Assembly (NCBI RefSeq): GCF_001678475.1
Contig: NZ_JTJR01000001.1
Span: 1 to 64,000 of the forward strand
DNA: 64,000 nt
Direction of reading: 5' to 3'
From: Gallibacterium genomosp. 3
GTDB lineage: Bacteria > Pseudomonadota > Gammaproteobacteria > Enterobacterales > Pasteurellaceae
Shown: positions 8,439 through 16,635 of the stretch, in pieces
Numbering within the stretch: position 1 is the stretch's first letter
Layout of the letters: the number at the start of each line of letters is the position of its first letter
Made by a program: the position numbers and the translations under genes
Notes under the pieces: generated by a model
What the model was told of the DNA's origin: nothing
What the model saw: the letters and a program-made list of their open reading frames with translations, nothing else
Databases searched by the model: none

Positions 8439-10448
8439 TACTCGATCAGTTTCCGTTTTGCTGAATTTTTTTCTCGGTTGTTTAGTCAAAATTTGATAGT
8501 AATAATCGTAACTTACAACATTTTGCACATAATTTCTGGTTTCATAAAATGGAATTGAGGCGATAAACTCTACCATAGATAATTTACCATTATTGTCTGC
8601 TAACCATTGATCTACTCTATTTGCACCAGCGTTATATGCTGCAGCAATTAATAAACGATTATCACCATATTTTTCGGCTAATTGCTCTAAATGGGTTGTT
8701 CCCAAAAGAATATTGGTTAGTGGATCAGTAAGTTTTGTTGCTTGTTGAGGATGATATTGTGCTTGTTGTGCAGTTGCTTTTGCAGTACTTGGTAATAACT
8801 GCATTAATCCAATAGCATTAGCAGAAGAACGGACATTTTGACGCCAAGCACTTTCTTGGCGAGCGATAGCCATTGCAAAAGAAAGTGAAATGGTTTTATT
8901 GGCTGTATTAATCTCAAACCAAGGTTGATATGCTAAAGGCAAACGTAAACGAATGTATTCCCATGCTTTTGCTTGAATAGTTGCCGCCACAGATAAATCA
9001 TACCAATTTTGCTGTGTGGCATATTCGCTTAATAATAATGCTTGTTCTTTTGTTACATTATTTAATAAGAAAGCCCATTCAGTATAGGCATCGTCAATAT
9101 AACGAAAATAGCGCAGTTCTGTGATTCGTTGTAATGCACGCTGAATTTTAGGCTGTTGCCAAAGAGAATCAAAAGAGATTGGTTGTGTAATATCTTGCAT
9201 TGGTGGTTGATAATCAATACCCAAGGTTTCTGCAGCAAGTAAACCATAGAAACCACGTTGTTGGCTTAATTGTTGCAAGACTGTTTTAGCTTGAGTTTGT
9301 TTACCTTGTTTTTGATCTTGCCATGCCTGCCAATAACGCCATTCATCTTTGTTTAGTGTGTCTTTGGAAAGTAATTTAAACCATTCAGTAAGCGGTTGTT
9401 GCTGGCGGATCGCAACACGTAAGCGGCGTTCGATTAATGCCTCATCTTTTAGAAGTGATAATTGTTGGTCACGCCAACGTAACCATTGTGGTTGTGTATT
9501 ATCAAAAAAACGTTGTAAAAGAGAACGTTTTATTTGATTCATTTCAGTATCAGAAAATTGCCACTTTTGTTGCCACTGAGCAAGTTGTTGCTGTATAGCG
9601 GAAAAATCTAAATCTTGTTCGGCTATGGTACGAAAATAGCGGGGCAAGTTAGCTAATAAAATTTGTTTATTTTGTGGGGTCACAGACCAATTTTCTGTAA
9701 TTTTGTTTAAATTTTGTGGTTGAGCTAACAAATTAAGCCAAGATTGTAGACGCTGTTTTGTTGCATCATCCTTACTCAAATTCTGCAAATAGCTTAATAA
9801 ACTGCGGTTTTGTGCTGTGATCGCTAAATCAGCACGTTGTTGGATAAGTGTTTCATTGAGTTTTCCTGTTTGCTGCCAAGCTTCAAAAAGCGGTACACAC
9901 TGTTTAGGTAAATTTTCTCCAGATAGCCATAGTTTCTCAGTGGCTTGCCAAACATTGGTAAGTTCTGTTGGATTTTTTGTTAAATTTTGTGCTGCAATCA
10001 GTTGCATACAGTGTTGAGCAGTACTTTGTGCAGGGAATAGTAGTTTCCCTGTATCGATCAAAGACCAATTCTGTTGCTGAAAAGCTTTTTGGTAGAACTG
10101 ATCAATCAATGTGTTATTGAGTGGAAAATCTGGATAAGCCGCAAGAAATTGCTGTAATTGTGCTAATGGTATAAGTGATTGTTTGATAAGTACCCGATAC
10201 CATGCATAAGGATAAAGAGGATAATCCTGCAAACTAGGTAGTAATTGTGCAGCTAAAGCCACACTATTATCACTGACGTTCCCACTAAGGAATTGCATAA
10301 ATTCCTGATATTGTTGACGTTGTAAGCTATATTGATCTATTTTCTGAGCAGGTTGATTAGGGGTTTTAGGGGTTGATGTTTCTGTTGCAAAAGATTGTCC
10401 ACCAACAACCAAACTTAATACTAACACTGATTTTTGCCAAGCGTTCAT
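8433..10448 (-). CDS. slt: Soluble lytic murein transglycosylase
   Basis: A 671-residue periplasmic enzyme that cleaves the MurNAc-GlcNAc bond with 1,6-anhydro ring formation. An N-terminal signal peptide (WQKSVLVLSLVVGGQSFA) is followed by a long glutamine-rich alpha-superhelical domain. The C-terminal catalytic domain has the lysozyme-like motif ARQESAWRQNVRSS with the catalytic glutamate and GLMQLLPSTA. The ORF is open 14 codons further upstream, but GGAGA lies 5 bases before the ATG at 10448 and the signal peptide starts there. It is followed by trpR-mtgA on the same strand, the order known from Haemophilus. Confidence 0.94.
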   Translation of the reverse strand: MNAWQKSVLVLSLVVGGQSFATETSTPKTPNQPAQKIDQYSLQRQQYQEFMQFLSGNVSDNSVALAAQLLPSLQDYPLYPYAWYRVLIKQSLIPLAQLQQFLAAYPDFPLNNTLIDQFYQKAFQQQNWSLIDTGKLLFPAQSTAQHCMQLIAAQNLTKNPTELTNVWQATEKLWLSGENLPKQCVPLFEAWQQTGKLNETLIQQRADLAITAQNRSLLSYLQNLSKDDATKQRLQSWLNLLAQPQNLNKITENWSVTPQNKQILLANLPRYFRTIAEQDLDFSAIQQQLAQWQQKWQFSDTEMNQIKRSLLQRFFDNTQPQWLRWRDQQLSLLKDEALIERRLRVAIRQQQPLTEWFKLLSKDTLNKDEWRYWQAWQDQKQGKQTQAKTVLQQLSQQRGFYGLLAAETLGIDYQPPMQDITQPISFDSLWQQPKIQRALQRITELRYFRYIDDAYTEWAFLLNNVTKEQALLLSEYATQQNWYDLSVAATIQAKAWEYIRLRLPLAYQPWFEINTANKTISLSFAMAIARQESAWRQNVRSSANAIGLMQLLPSTAKATAQQAQYHPQQATKLTDPLTNILLGTTHLEQLAEKYGDNRLLIAAAYNAGANRVDQWLADNNGKLSMVEFIASIPFYETRNYVQNVVSYDYYYQILTKQPRKKFSKTETDRVY

Positions 10449-10525
10449 ATTTGTCTCCATAAAATACTGCTTTTTTATACAGTCTAACACGCTTGGTTGT
10501 TGGTGAGAAATTATCGACTCAAATT

Positions 10526-11389
10526 TTAACGGATTTTCTTCGCTAACATAGTGACAAACTTCATTTTAATACGATTGCCGTGAATATCGGTTTTATGTAG
10601 TTCGCCCATTTCTTCTTGGTATTTAATCAATTCCCAGTCTTGATAATAATTACGTAATTCTTCCTCTTTAAAGGTAAAGGAGAATGGCATTGGACAAGGA
10701 ACATCGGCAGTATCCATAGCTGCAACAATTAAGTTATAACCACCAATATTGGTATGTTGTTGCATATTGCGAATAATATTTGGTACTGCTTGTGCATTCA
10801 GGAACATAAATACAACGGTAGAAACAATAAAATCGTAATTTTCTTGGATATTCGCTGAGTTAATATCATAAATCGCTGTTTTTACAGGAAGCTGTTCTTT
10901 TTCAGCCATTTCATTTAGAAATTGGATACTGTTAGGATTATGATCCCAAGAAGTTACATCATAGCCTAACATACTGAGATATAAGCTATTACGTCCTTGT
11001 CCACAACCTAAATCCAATACTTTACATGGAGAAAGGATTTCACTTGCTGCTTTTACTTCTGAATGGGTTGTGGTGAGGTTATATTTTTTGCTGAAATAAT
11101 CCGATTGACAACAGAGGAAAGATAACTGACATTCTAAATCATCTGAACAGGCTTCAACGCGGTGCCAAGCTTGTGGTTCAACTAAAGGAATTTCACTTTC
11201 TGGCGTGAAGATATGTTCTGAAATTACATCACCATCTTCAGTGAGTTGATAAAATTTTAATTTACCTTTTAGAACACGTAATTGTCCCCATGTACCTACC
11301 TTAGTATTGTGCTTTTCTTGAAACATAGCTGGTAAAGTTTTTGTATTCCAAACCGGCATAGTTTTATATGCAATTAATTTTTCTTGCAT
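10526..11389 (-). CDS. tehB: SAM-dependent methyltransferase TehB (tellurite resistance)
   Basis: A 287-residue protein almost collinear with Haemophilus TehB. The N-terminal ~90 residues form a DUF1971-type beta-rich domain (MPVWNTKTLPAMFQEKHNTK, then HRVEACSDDLECQLSF), absent from the shorter E. coli TehB. The C-terminal domain is a class I methyltransferase with VLDLGCGQGRNSLYLS as motif I and VSTVVFMF further on. Tellurite resistance by SAM-dependent methylation is the family role; a link to heme use and oxidant resistance has been reported for Haemophilus. GGAGAAAGACC precedes the start. No tehA is adjacent. Confidence 0.93.
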   Translation of the reverse strand: MQEKLIAYKTMPVWNTKTLPAMFQEKHNTKVGTWGQLRVLKGKLKFYQLTEDGDVISEHIFTPESEIPLVEPQAWHRVEACSDDLECQLSFLCCQSDYFSKKYNLTTTHSEVKAASEILSPCKVLDLGCGQGRNSLYLSMLGYDVTSWDHNPNSIQFLNEMAEKEQLPVKTAIYDINSANIQENYDFIVSTVVFMFLNAQAVPNIIRNMQQHTNIGGYNLIVAAMDTADVPCPMPFSFTFKEEELRNYYQDWELIKYQEEMGELHKTDIHGNRIKMKFVTMLAKKIR

Positions 11390-11472
11390 GGTCTTTCTCC
11401 CCTAAATGACTTGAAGATACTTATTATATACAGATTTAAAATGGCAGGCAGTAACTCCTTATTATTAAATTT

Positions 11473-11511
11473 ACGCAAACGTTTGCTTATCTGATTATAC
11501 AGGTCTATAAT
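11473..11511 (+). promoter_or_regulatory. PurR operator overlapping the purine permease promoter
   Basis: ACGCAAACGTTTGCTT (11473-11488) matches the PurR consensus ACGCAAACGTTTGCGT at 15 of 16 positions. It overlaps the -35 hexamer TTGCTT (11483-11488), which is 17 bases from a perfect TATAAT (11506-11511). This predicts repression of the downstream permease by PurR with hypoxanthine or guanine. Confidence 0.85.
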
Positions 11512-11554
11512 CGCTCACTTCTTTTTTTCTTATTTTCTAATTTCTAAGGAATTT

Positions 11555-12850
11555 ATGAATAACAAGTTACTTTTTACTGTAGAAGATAAACCACCTTTTA
11601 GCCTTGGTTTATTATTAGCCGCACAACATCTTTTAGCTGCATTAGGTGGAATTATTGCAGTTCCTTTAGTTATTGGGAATGTTTTACATTTGCCAACGCC
11701 AGATACGATTGTTTTAGTGAATGCAGCATTATTAATTTCAGGGGTTGTTACGATTATTCAATGTCTTGGTATTGGACCTATTGGAATTCGTTTACCAAGT
11801 GTAATGGGAACGAGTTTTACCTTTGTTGCAGCAGCGTTGGCTATTGGGTTTAGCCAAGATGGTGTGGCAGGAATTTTAGGCGCTTCATTAGTAGGATCTT
11901 TAGTGATGATTGTGGGCAGCTTTTTTATGCCATCTATTCGTAAATTATTTCCACCTATTGTGACGGGTACAGTTGTTACAATGATTGGTTTGAGCTTAAT
12001 TCCAGTGGCTGTGGATTGGTTTGCTGGTGGGCAGCGTGGTGAACCGCAGTATGCAACACCAGAAAATCTCACAATGGCACTATTTGTATTAGCTTTAGTT
12101 GTTATCCTAGTGCAATGGGGAAAAGGGATTTTTTCTGCGGCGGCAATAGTAATTGGTATGTTAGCGGGTTACTGTGTGGCACTTGCTTTAGGTTGGGTTA
12201 GTTTTGAAGGGGTGAAACAAGCTCAAGTATTTGCTTTACCACAACCATTACATTTCGGATTAGCTTTCCCAATTTCAGGCATTATTGGCATGAGTATCGC
12301 TTATTTAGTGACTATTGTTGAATCAAGCGGTAACTTTTTGGCATTAGGTAATGCAACTAAAACAGAAATTACGGGTGATCATTTACGTCGCGGAGTACTT
12401 TGTGATGGGGTGGGATCGGCATTAGCAGCGATTATGTCCACAACGCCATTTTCTTCTTTTTCACAAAATATTGGTGTGATTTCTTTAACAGGTGTTGCAA
12501 GTCGTTATGTGGTCGCTATGACAGGTGGATTATTAGTACTCGCTGGATTGTTCCCAGTATTTGGTGCATTGATCGTATCTATTCCGTTACCAGTATTGGG
12601 TGGTGCTGGATTGATGATGTTTGCAATGATTATTGCAGCAGGTATTCAGATGTTAGATAAAGTGGAACGTACTAAACGTAATGGGTTAATTATTGCGATT
12701 TCAATTGGCTGTGGTTTAGCGGTAACAACGCGTCCAGAAATTCTTGATAAATTACCGAGCTTCTTTAAAGAAATTTTTGGTTCAGGGATTACGGTAGGTT
12801 CGTTACTTGCTTTAATTTTGAATTTAGTATTACCGCAAGAGAAAGAGTAG
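11555..12850 (+). CDS. NCS2-family purine (xanthine/uric acid) permease
   Basis: A 431-residue polytopic membrane protein of the nucleobase:cation symporter-2 family with about 12-14 hydrophobic segments. QHLLAALGG in helix 1, GTSFTFVAA in helix 3 and the signature QNIGVISLTGVASR with the preceding FSSFS place it with XanQ/UacT-type xanthine or urate carriers rather than the uracil carrier UraA. Substrate is inferred only. The PurR operator and promoter 45-80 bases upstream strongly support a purine substrate. The start follows AAGGAATTT. The gene is monocistronic, with a terminator close behind. Confidence 0.88.
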   Translation: MNNKLLFTVEDKPPFSLGLLLAAQHLLAALGGIIAVPLVIGNVLHLPTPDTIVLVNAALLISGVVTIIQCLGIGPIGIRLPSVMGTSFTFVAAALAIGFSQDGVAGILGASLVGSLVMIVGSFFMPSIRKLFPPIVTGTVVTMIGLSLIPVAVDWFAGGQRGEPQYATPENLTMALFVLALVVILVQWGKGIFSAAAIVIGMLAGYCVALALGWVSFEGVKQAQVFALPQPLHFGLAFPISGIIGMSIAYLVTIVESSGNFLALGNATKTEITGDHLRRGVLCDGVGSALAAIMSTTPFSSFSQNIGVISLTGVASRYVVAMTGGLLVLAGLFPVFGALIVSIPLPVLGGAGLMMFAMIIAAGIQMLDKVERTKRNGLIIAISIGCGLAVTTRPEILDKLPSFFKEIFGSGITVGSLLALILNLVLPQEKE

Positions 12851-12866
12851 ATAGGTTTAAAGATGG

Positions 12867-12893
12867 AAAGTAGCTTACTTGAGCGACTTTTTT
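12867..12893 (+). terminator. Intrinsic terminator after the purine permease gene
   Basis: AAAGTAGCT pairs with AGCGACTTT with one mismatch around a 6-base loop and is followed by further T residues. Confidence 0.65.
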
Positions 12894-13002
12894 ATTTACC
12901 AAATAATAAATAAGCATAATTTTTATAAAAATAAGTAGTTATTATTGATTAGTTTGCGCTCTAATCAAGAAAGATAATGTAAACACAACTAAGGGGGTAA
13001 CC

Positions 13003-14325
13003 ATGGGCGTAAAAGAGTGGTTTTTTAACCAACCTGATAAACCTATCGTCATGAGTAAACCTGAAATTGATCGGACTTACCGTAAATTTCGGATTGAGAT
13101 CGTGACAGCGGTATTTCTATCTTATGCTGTCTTCTATTTAACACGTAAAAACTTCTCCGCGGCGGCACCAATGGTGTTAGAACAAACTGCTCTCACTGCA
13201 GAGCATTTTGCTGTGATGTCGTCTATTTTCTATATCTTATATGGATCGATGAAGTTTGTTGGTGGAATGGTTGTGGATAAGATCAATCCACGAGCAATGA
13301 CAGGTCCTGCGTTAATTGGTGTAGGGATTGTCAATATTCTATTTGGTTTTTCGGATAGTATTACTGCTTTTTATATTTTGTATGCATTAAATGCAATCTT
13401 ACAAGGAACCAGCTTCCCACCAATGGCGAAAATTATGGCGTCTTGGTTCTCTAAAAATGAACGTGGGCGTTGGTGGGCGATTGTTGAAGCAGCGCATAAT
13501 ATTGGTGGTAGTTTAGCTCCATTATTAACAAGCTTTGCAATTGCTTGGAGTGGTAGTTGGAAAATGGGATTCTATGTTCCAGGCGCAATTTCACTGATTA
13601 TGGGGATTCTTGCATTAATTATGATTAAGGATCGTCCTGGATCAGAGGGATTACCTTCTGTTGGTGAGTGGCGTAATGACCCAACCGAATTAGCACAAAT
13701 TAAAGCAAGCCCATCTAATCTTGGTTTTTGGGAAATTTTCTTTAAGTATATTCTTAAAAATCCATTAGTGTGGGTCATCATTGTTGGTGATCTTTGTGTC
13801 TATATTGCACGTACTATCTTAAATGACTGGCCACAAATCTATTATGTACAAGCGCATGGTTGGGATTTAGTTAAAGCTAACTCAATTATTACTTGGTTTG
13901 AGGCTGGTGGATTAGCAGGGGGGCTAATAGCAGGTTATTTATCGGATTTCTTATTTAGAAGTAACCGCTGGATGACGGGATTAATGTTTGCATTAATGTT
14001 ATGTGTGTCAATTGTATTAGTGCCAATTGTACAAGATAGTTCTTATGTATTAACTGCCTGCCTATTTACAATTATGGGTTTTGCCCTTTACGGACCACAT
14101 ATGTTGTTTGCTGTGGGATGTTTAGATGTAACGCATAAAGATGCAGCAGGTTCTATTACTGGATTTAGAGGATTATTCAGTTATGTCGGCGCTGCATTGG
14201 CAGGTGTACCAGTAGTTATGATTAAAAATGTTTGGGCGTGGGATGGTGTATATATGTACGCATTAATCTCAATTTTAATCACTACTCTTTCATTAGTGAT
14301 TCTTTCTAAATTTCACCGATTATAG
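13003..14325 (+). CDS. Organophosphate:phosphate antiporter family transporter (UhpC/GlpT-like)
   Basis: A 440-residue major facilitator of the OPA family with about 12 transmembrane helices. AVFYLTRKNFSAAAP in the first helix carries the conserved arginine of this family, and the loop NERGRWWAIVEAAHNIGGS, the central KDRPGSEGLPSVGEW segment and the FGPH-like ALYGPHMLFAVG motif all fit. Members exchange inorganic phosphate for sugar phosphates, glycerol 3-phosphate or phosphoglycerate. I cannot tell which from sequence, and UhpC members are sensors. AAGGGGGT precedes the ATG. No uhpAB or glpQ neighbours are present. Confidence 0.82.
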   Translation: MGVKEWFFNQPDKPIVMSKPEIDRTYRKFRIEIVTAVFLSYAVFYLTRKNFSAAAPMVLEQTALTAEHFAVMSSIFYILYGSMKFVGGMVVDKINPRAMTGPALIGVGIVNILFGFSDSITAFYILYALNAILQGTSFPPMAKIMASWFSKNERGRWWAIVEAAHNIGGSLAPLLTSFAIAWSGSWKMGFYVPGAISLIMGILALIMIKDRPGSEGLPSVGEWRNDPTELAQIKASPSNLGFWEIFFKYILKNPLVWVIIVGDLCVYIARTILNDWPQIYYVQAHGWDLVKANSIITWFEAGGLAGGLIAGYLSDFLFRSNRWMTGLMFALMLCVSIVLVPIVQDSSYVLTACLFTIMGFALYGPHMLFAVGCLDVTHKDAAGSITGFRGLFSYVGAALAGVPVVMIKNVWAWDGVYMYALISILITTLSLVILSKFHRL

Positions 14326-14333
14326 AATAATAT

Positions 14334-14367
14334 TTGGCAACAATATATAGATCATATCTGTTGCCAA
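14334..14367. terminator. Hairpin between the OPA transporter gene and cdtC
   Basis: TTGGCAACA and TGTTGCCAA form a 9-bp perfect stem with a 16-base loop. It lacks a good T run, so it is only a possible terminator for the converging transcripts. Confidence 0.45.
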
Positions 14368-14376
14368 TATTAATGA

Positions 14377-14964
14377 TTATTCTGTTGGTAATTCAGGAGA
14401 AAGAGAGGCATTGATTGCTGCTGGAGAAAAAAGCCAAAGCAATTTCACAGAAGCTTTTTGTGTTTCACTTTCTTGGCAATTTGCGAGACGGAAATCACTA
14501 TAGCTATTTCCCGCACTTAAACATAAGTTATTTCGTAATGATTTAATTTGTACACCTCCCATTTTTGTTGGGATTATTCTCCATAATGAACCGCTATCAA
14601 ATGTATCACAGTTAGCGGTAATTAAACGATTTTGTATTGTATATAAGCAACGTTGTAAATCGGGAGCACGAAATTGAGTTAAGCCTGATTGATTACTAAA
14701 TAATGTTTGTTGGGGTAATGCCTCGCTAATGATCCAAGCTAAATTACGTTCGTCTTCATATTGCCCGTTAGTAAGAGGTGAACCTGTAGCTAGACTACGT
14801 AATGTAATCAATGGATTCACTTGGGTAGTATCATCAATAATGCTAGGTTCTGGTGCTAAAGCAGGATCACTTTCATCCGCTAGTGCAGTAAGATTAGTGC
14901 TTGTTATTGCTAATATGCTCAAAAAAGTGAATAAATAATATTTTGCTTTAAAAAATGTTTTCAT
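14377..14964 (-). CDS. cdtC: Cytolethal distending toxin subunit C
   Basis: A 195-residue secreted subunit of the CDT holotoxin. It starts with a signal peptide (FFKAKYYLFTFLSILAIT, ending near ALA), then a ricin-type beta-trefoil lectin domain with the repeated features LRNNLCLSAGNS and ANCQESETQ. CdtC pairs with CdtA to bind host cell membranes and deliver CdtB. The frame is open 27 codons further upstream into cdtB, but AGGAC lies 5 bases before the ATG at 14964 and the signal peptide begins there. It is the last gene of cdtABC, 16 bases after cdtB. Confidence 0.9.
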   Translation of the reverse strand: MKTFFKAKYYLFTFLSILAITSTNLTALADESDPALAPEPSIIDDTTQVNPLITLRSLATGSPLTNGQYEDERNLAWIISEALPQQTLFSNQSGLTQFRAPDLQRCLYTIQNRLITANCDTFDSGSLWRIIPTKMGGVQIKSLRNNLCLSAGNSYSDFRLANCQESETQKASVKLLWLFSPAAINASLSPELPTE

Positions 14965-14980
14965 AATATGTCCTTTTTCA

Positions 14981-15808
14981 TTAACGAGGCACAAAGAAGC
15001 CAACTGGGCGGTGGTCAGAAAGTAATTGGCTACGAATTTGTCCAAAAAGTATAGATGCGATTAATGCAGTGCCGCTAAAAGAAAGTGAGTTACCAACAAT
15101 ACCATAATCAAGTGTCCCTCCACTTTGTTGAGTAGGTGTTGTTGGTGCAATAATATTTATATGGCGAGCAACACCAGGTTCAGATGTATCTAATGCTCTT
15201 TGTAAGTTTGAAGGAACACGATTGAAATCCCCAACAATCATCCAGTTCACCCCTCTTTGTGTTGGGTGATTATTAAAGTAATCAAATACAGCACGCACAA
15301 TTGCAGGAGAATCAATACCTCTATTTGCCAAAGCATGAGCAGAGAAAAATGCATCATTCCCTATACGAATACCAATAATTGGTCGTGATACTACTGTAGG
15401 TGGGGGAATAATAATAACTTCATCTGCACGGCGGCGACTGACTAGTGCTAAATTGACACGATTAGCGCCTACATCAACACGTGAATAGTAAATAAAAACG
15501 GTATCAGGTCTAGAGGCTGTACCTAAGTTCCAAGTGTATTCATGAATTGGAATACCAATAGTAGCAGGTTGAACTACCCGCTCAGTAATCATTGCTGTGC
15601 TAGGCAATACACCTGCCTCTTGAATTGCTAAAATATCGGCAGCTCCAGGACCTGTAATAAGCTGGCGGACACTGACATTCCATTTATTTTCATTTGCAGC
15701 AGAAGAGCCTTGTAAATTCCATGTTGCAACTTTGAAATCTTCAAGATTTGCAAAGACTTGGGTTGTAGCTAAGAGTGTGTAACACACAAAAAATAACTTT
15801 TTCCACAT
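14981..15808 (-). CDS. cdtB: Cytolethal distending toxin subunit B (DNase I-like nuclease)
   Basis: A 275-residue active subunit that enters host nuclei and causes DNA damage and G2 arrest; phosphatidylinositol-phosphatase activity is also reported for the family. A signal peptide of about 20 residues ends VFA. The mature part has the endonuclease/exonuclease/phosphatase fold: DFKVATWNLQG, QEAG with E64, H158 in FSAHA, VGDFNR with D194 and N196, and SDHRP with D265 and H266. All catalytic and metal-binding positions expected for CdtB appear intact, so activity is predicted. It begins 6 bases after cdtA ends, so the genes are probably co-translated. Confidence 0.96.
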   Translation of the reverse strand: MWKKLFFVCYTLLATTQVFANLEDFKVATWNLQGSSAANENKWNVSVRQLITGPGAADILAIQEAGVLPSTAMITERVVQPATIGIPIHEYTWNLGTASRPDTVFIYYSRVDVGANRVNLALVSRRRADEVIIIPPPTVVSRPIIGIRIGNDAFFSAHALANRGIDSPAIVRAVFDYFNNHPTQRGVNWMIVGDFNRVPSNLQRALDTSEPGVARHINIIAPTTPTQQSGGTLDYGIVGNSLSFSGTALIASILFGQIRSQLLSDHRPVGFFVPR

Positions 15809-15814
15809 AACATA

Positions 15815-16429
15815 TTATCCTTTAGTTAGTATTGGGAATGAGTCTTCAATAGGTGGCGTAATAAACCACTGTTGATCCAAAGTGTTTTGTCCAACTTTAA
15901 CGCAATTTGCAAAAGTCAAAGGCATATAAGTTGTTGAGCGAAATATAGGCGTTCTCAGACAAAGCTGGTTAAATGCGTTTTTAATCGCAACAGCACCATT
16001 AGTTAAAGAGAGAAAATCAAATTGCTGATCAAGATTATTTGGATTACAGCCAATATGGACGATTCCATTGCCATGAGCTGCAATACAAGTACCAATTTCA
16101 GCATTACGGAATGATACAGAACCATTTGGGTTTTTTAAAATATACCAATGGCGTAGATTTCCAAAACTCTTACTATCAAAAGGTGAATAGCCCCATAACC
16201 AATTATTAGGTGATACAGCCCAAATAGTAATTAAGCCAGAGGAATAATTCATAATTCCTACTTTTGGTTCATTAATTGTTCGACTTAAAACACCAGCATT
16301 AGAAGCGGGTAATTTGCCTACAATTTTTCCAATATCACCTTTTGGAGGAATTGGAGTATTACCTAATTTATTTGAATTGGAACATGCCGTAATACTTAAA
16401 ATAATGATTGAAAATAGAAGTTTTTTCAT
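15815..16429 (-). CDS. cdtA: Cytolethal distending toxin subunit A (lipoprotein)
   Basis: A 204-residue targeting subunit. The signal peptide ends in a lipobox (SITAC, lipidated Cys16), so the precursor is probably an outer-membrane lipoprotein, as known for CdtA. A proline-rich linker is followed by a ricin-like beta-trefoil with the aromatic patch NNWLWGYSPFD and repeats containing GTCIAAHGNG and NQLCLRTP. It is a little shorter than Haemophilus ducreyi CdtA as I recall it. AAGGT serves as ribosome binding site 7 bases before ATG and lies at the foot of an 18-bp perfect inverted repeat. First gene of cdtABC. Confidence 0.93.
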   Translation of the reverse strand: MKKLLFSIIILSITACSNSNKLGNTPIPPKGDIGKIVGKLPASNAGVLSRTINEPKVGIMNYSSGLITIWAVSPNNWLWGYSPFDSKSFGNLRHWYILKNPNGSVSFRNAEIGTCIAAHGNGIVHIGCNPNNLDQQFDFLSLTNGAVAIKNAFNQLCLRTPIFRSTTYMPLTFANCVKVGQNTLDQQWFITPPIEDSFPILTKG

Positions 16430-16436
16430 TTTTATT

Positions 16437-16475
16437 ACCTTATTATTTGTAACTTATAGTTACAAATAATAAGGT
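16437..16475 (-). promoter_or_regulatory. Perfect 18-bp inverted repeat covering the cdtA Shine-Dalgarno
   Basis: Arms 16437-16454 and 16458-16475 are exact reverse complements around a 3-base spacer. In the minus-strand transcript the 3' arm ends with AAGGT, the cdtA ribosome binding site, 7 bases before AUG. The folded RNA would pair the site completely. The stem is mostly A-U. No U run follows, so it is not a normal terminator. It could be a translational switch or a DNA operator. Confidence 0.85.
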
Positions 16476-16576
16476 GATCTATTTTATTTTTCAATATATT
16501 ATTAAGATAGATAAAAATTATAAAAGAAGTATATTTGATAAAGTACATATTCTTAACTGAAGAATAGAGGAAATAT

Positions 16577-16604
16577 ATGGCATAAATGTATTAATTTATG
16601 CCAT
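16577..16604 (-). terminator. Hairpin downstream of ffh
   Basis: ATGGCATAAAT and ATTTATGCCAT form an 11-bp perfect stem with a 6-base loop, 32 bases after the ffh stop codon. Only ATATTTCC follows on the minus strand, so termination would be weak. The cdt promoter presumably lies between this hairpin and 16476; I found no convincing -35. Confidence 0.55.
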
Positions 16605-16635
16605 TTGTATAGAGAAAATTGTTAACAAGTAATTA

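Noticed and set aside
14377-16429. cdt operon as part of a phage or island with attachment sites
   Set aside because: No integrase, tRNA or direct repeats are visible at its borders, and base composition is not clearly different from neighbours, so a mobile element cannot be supported.
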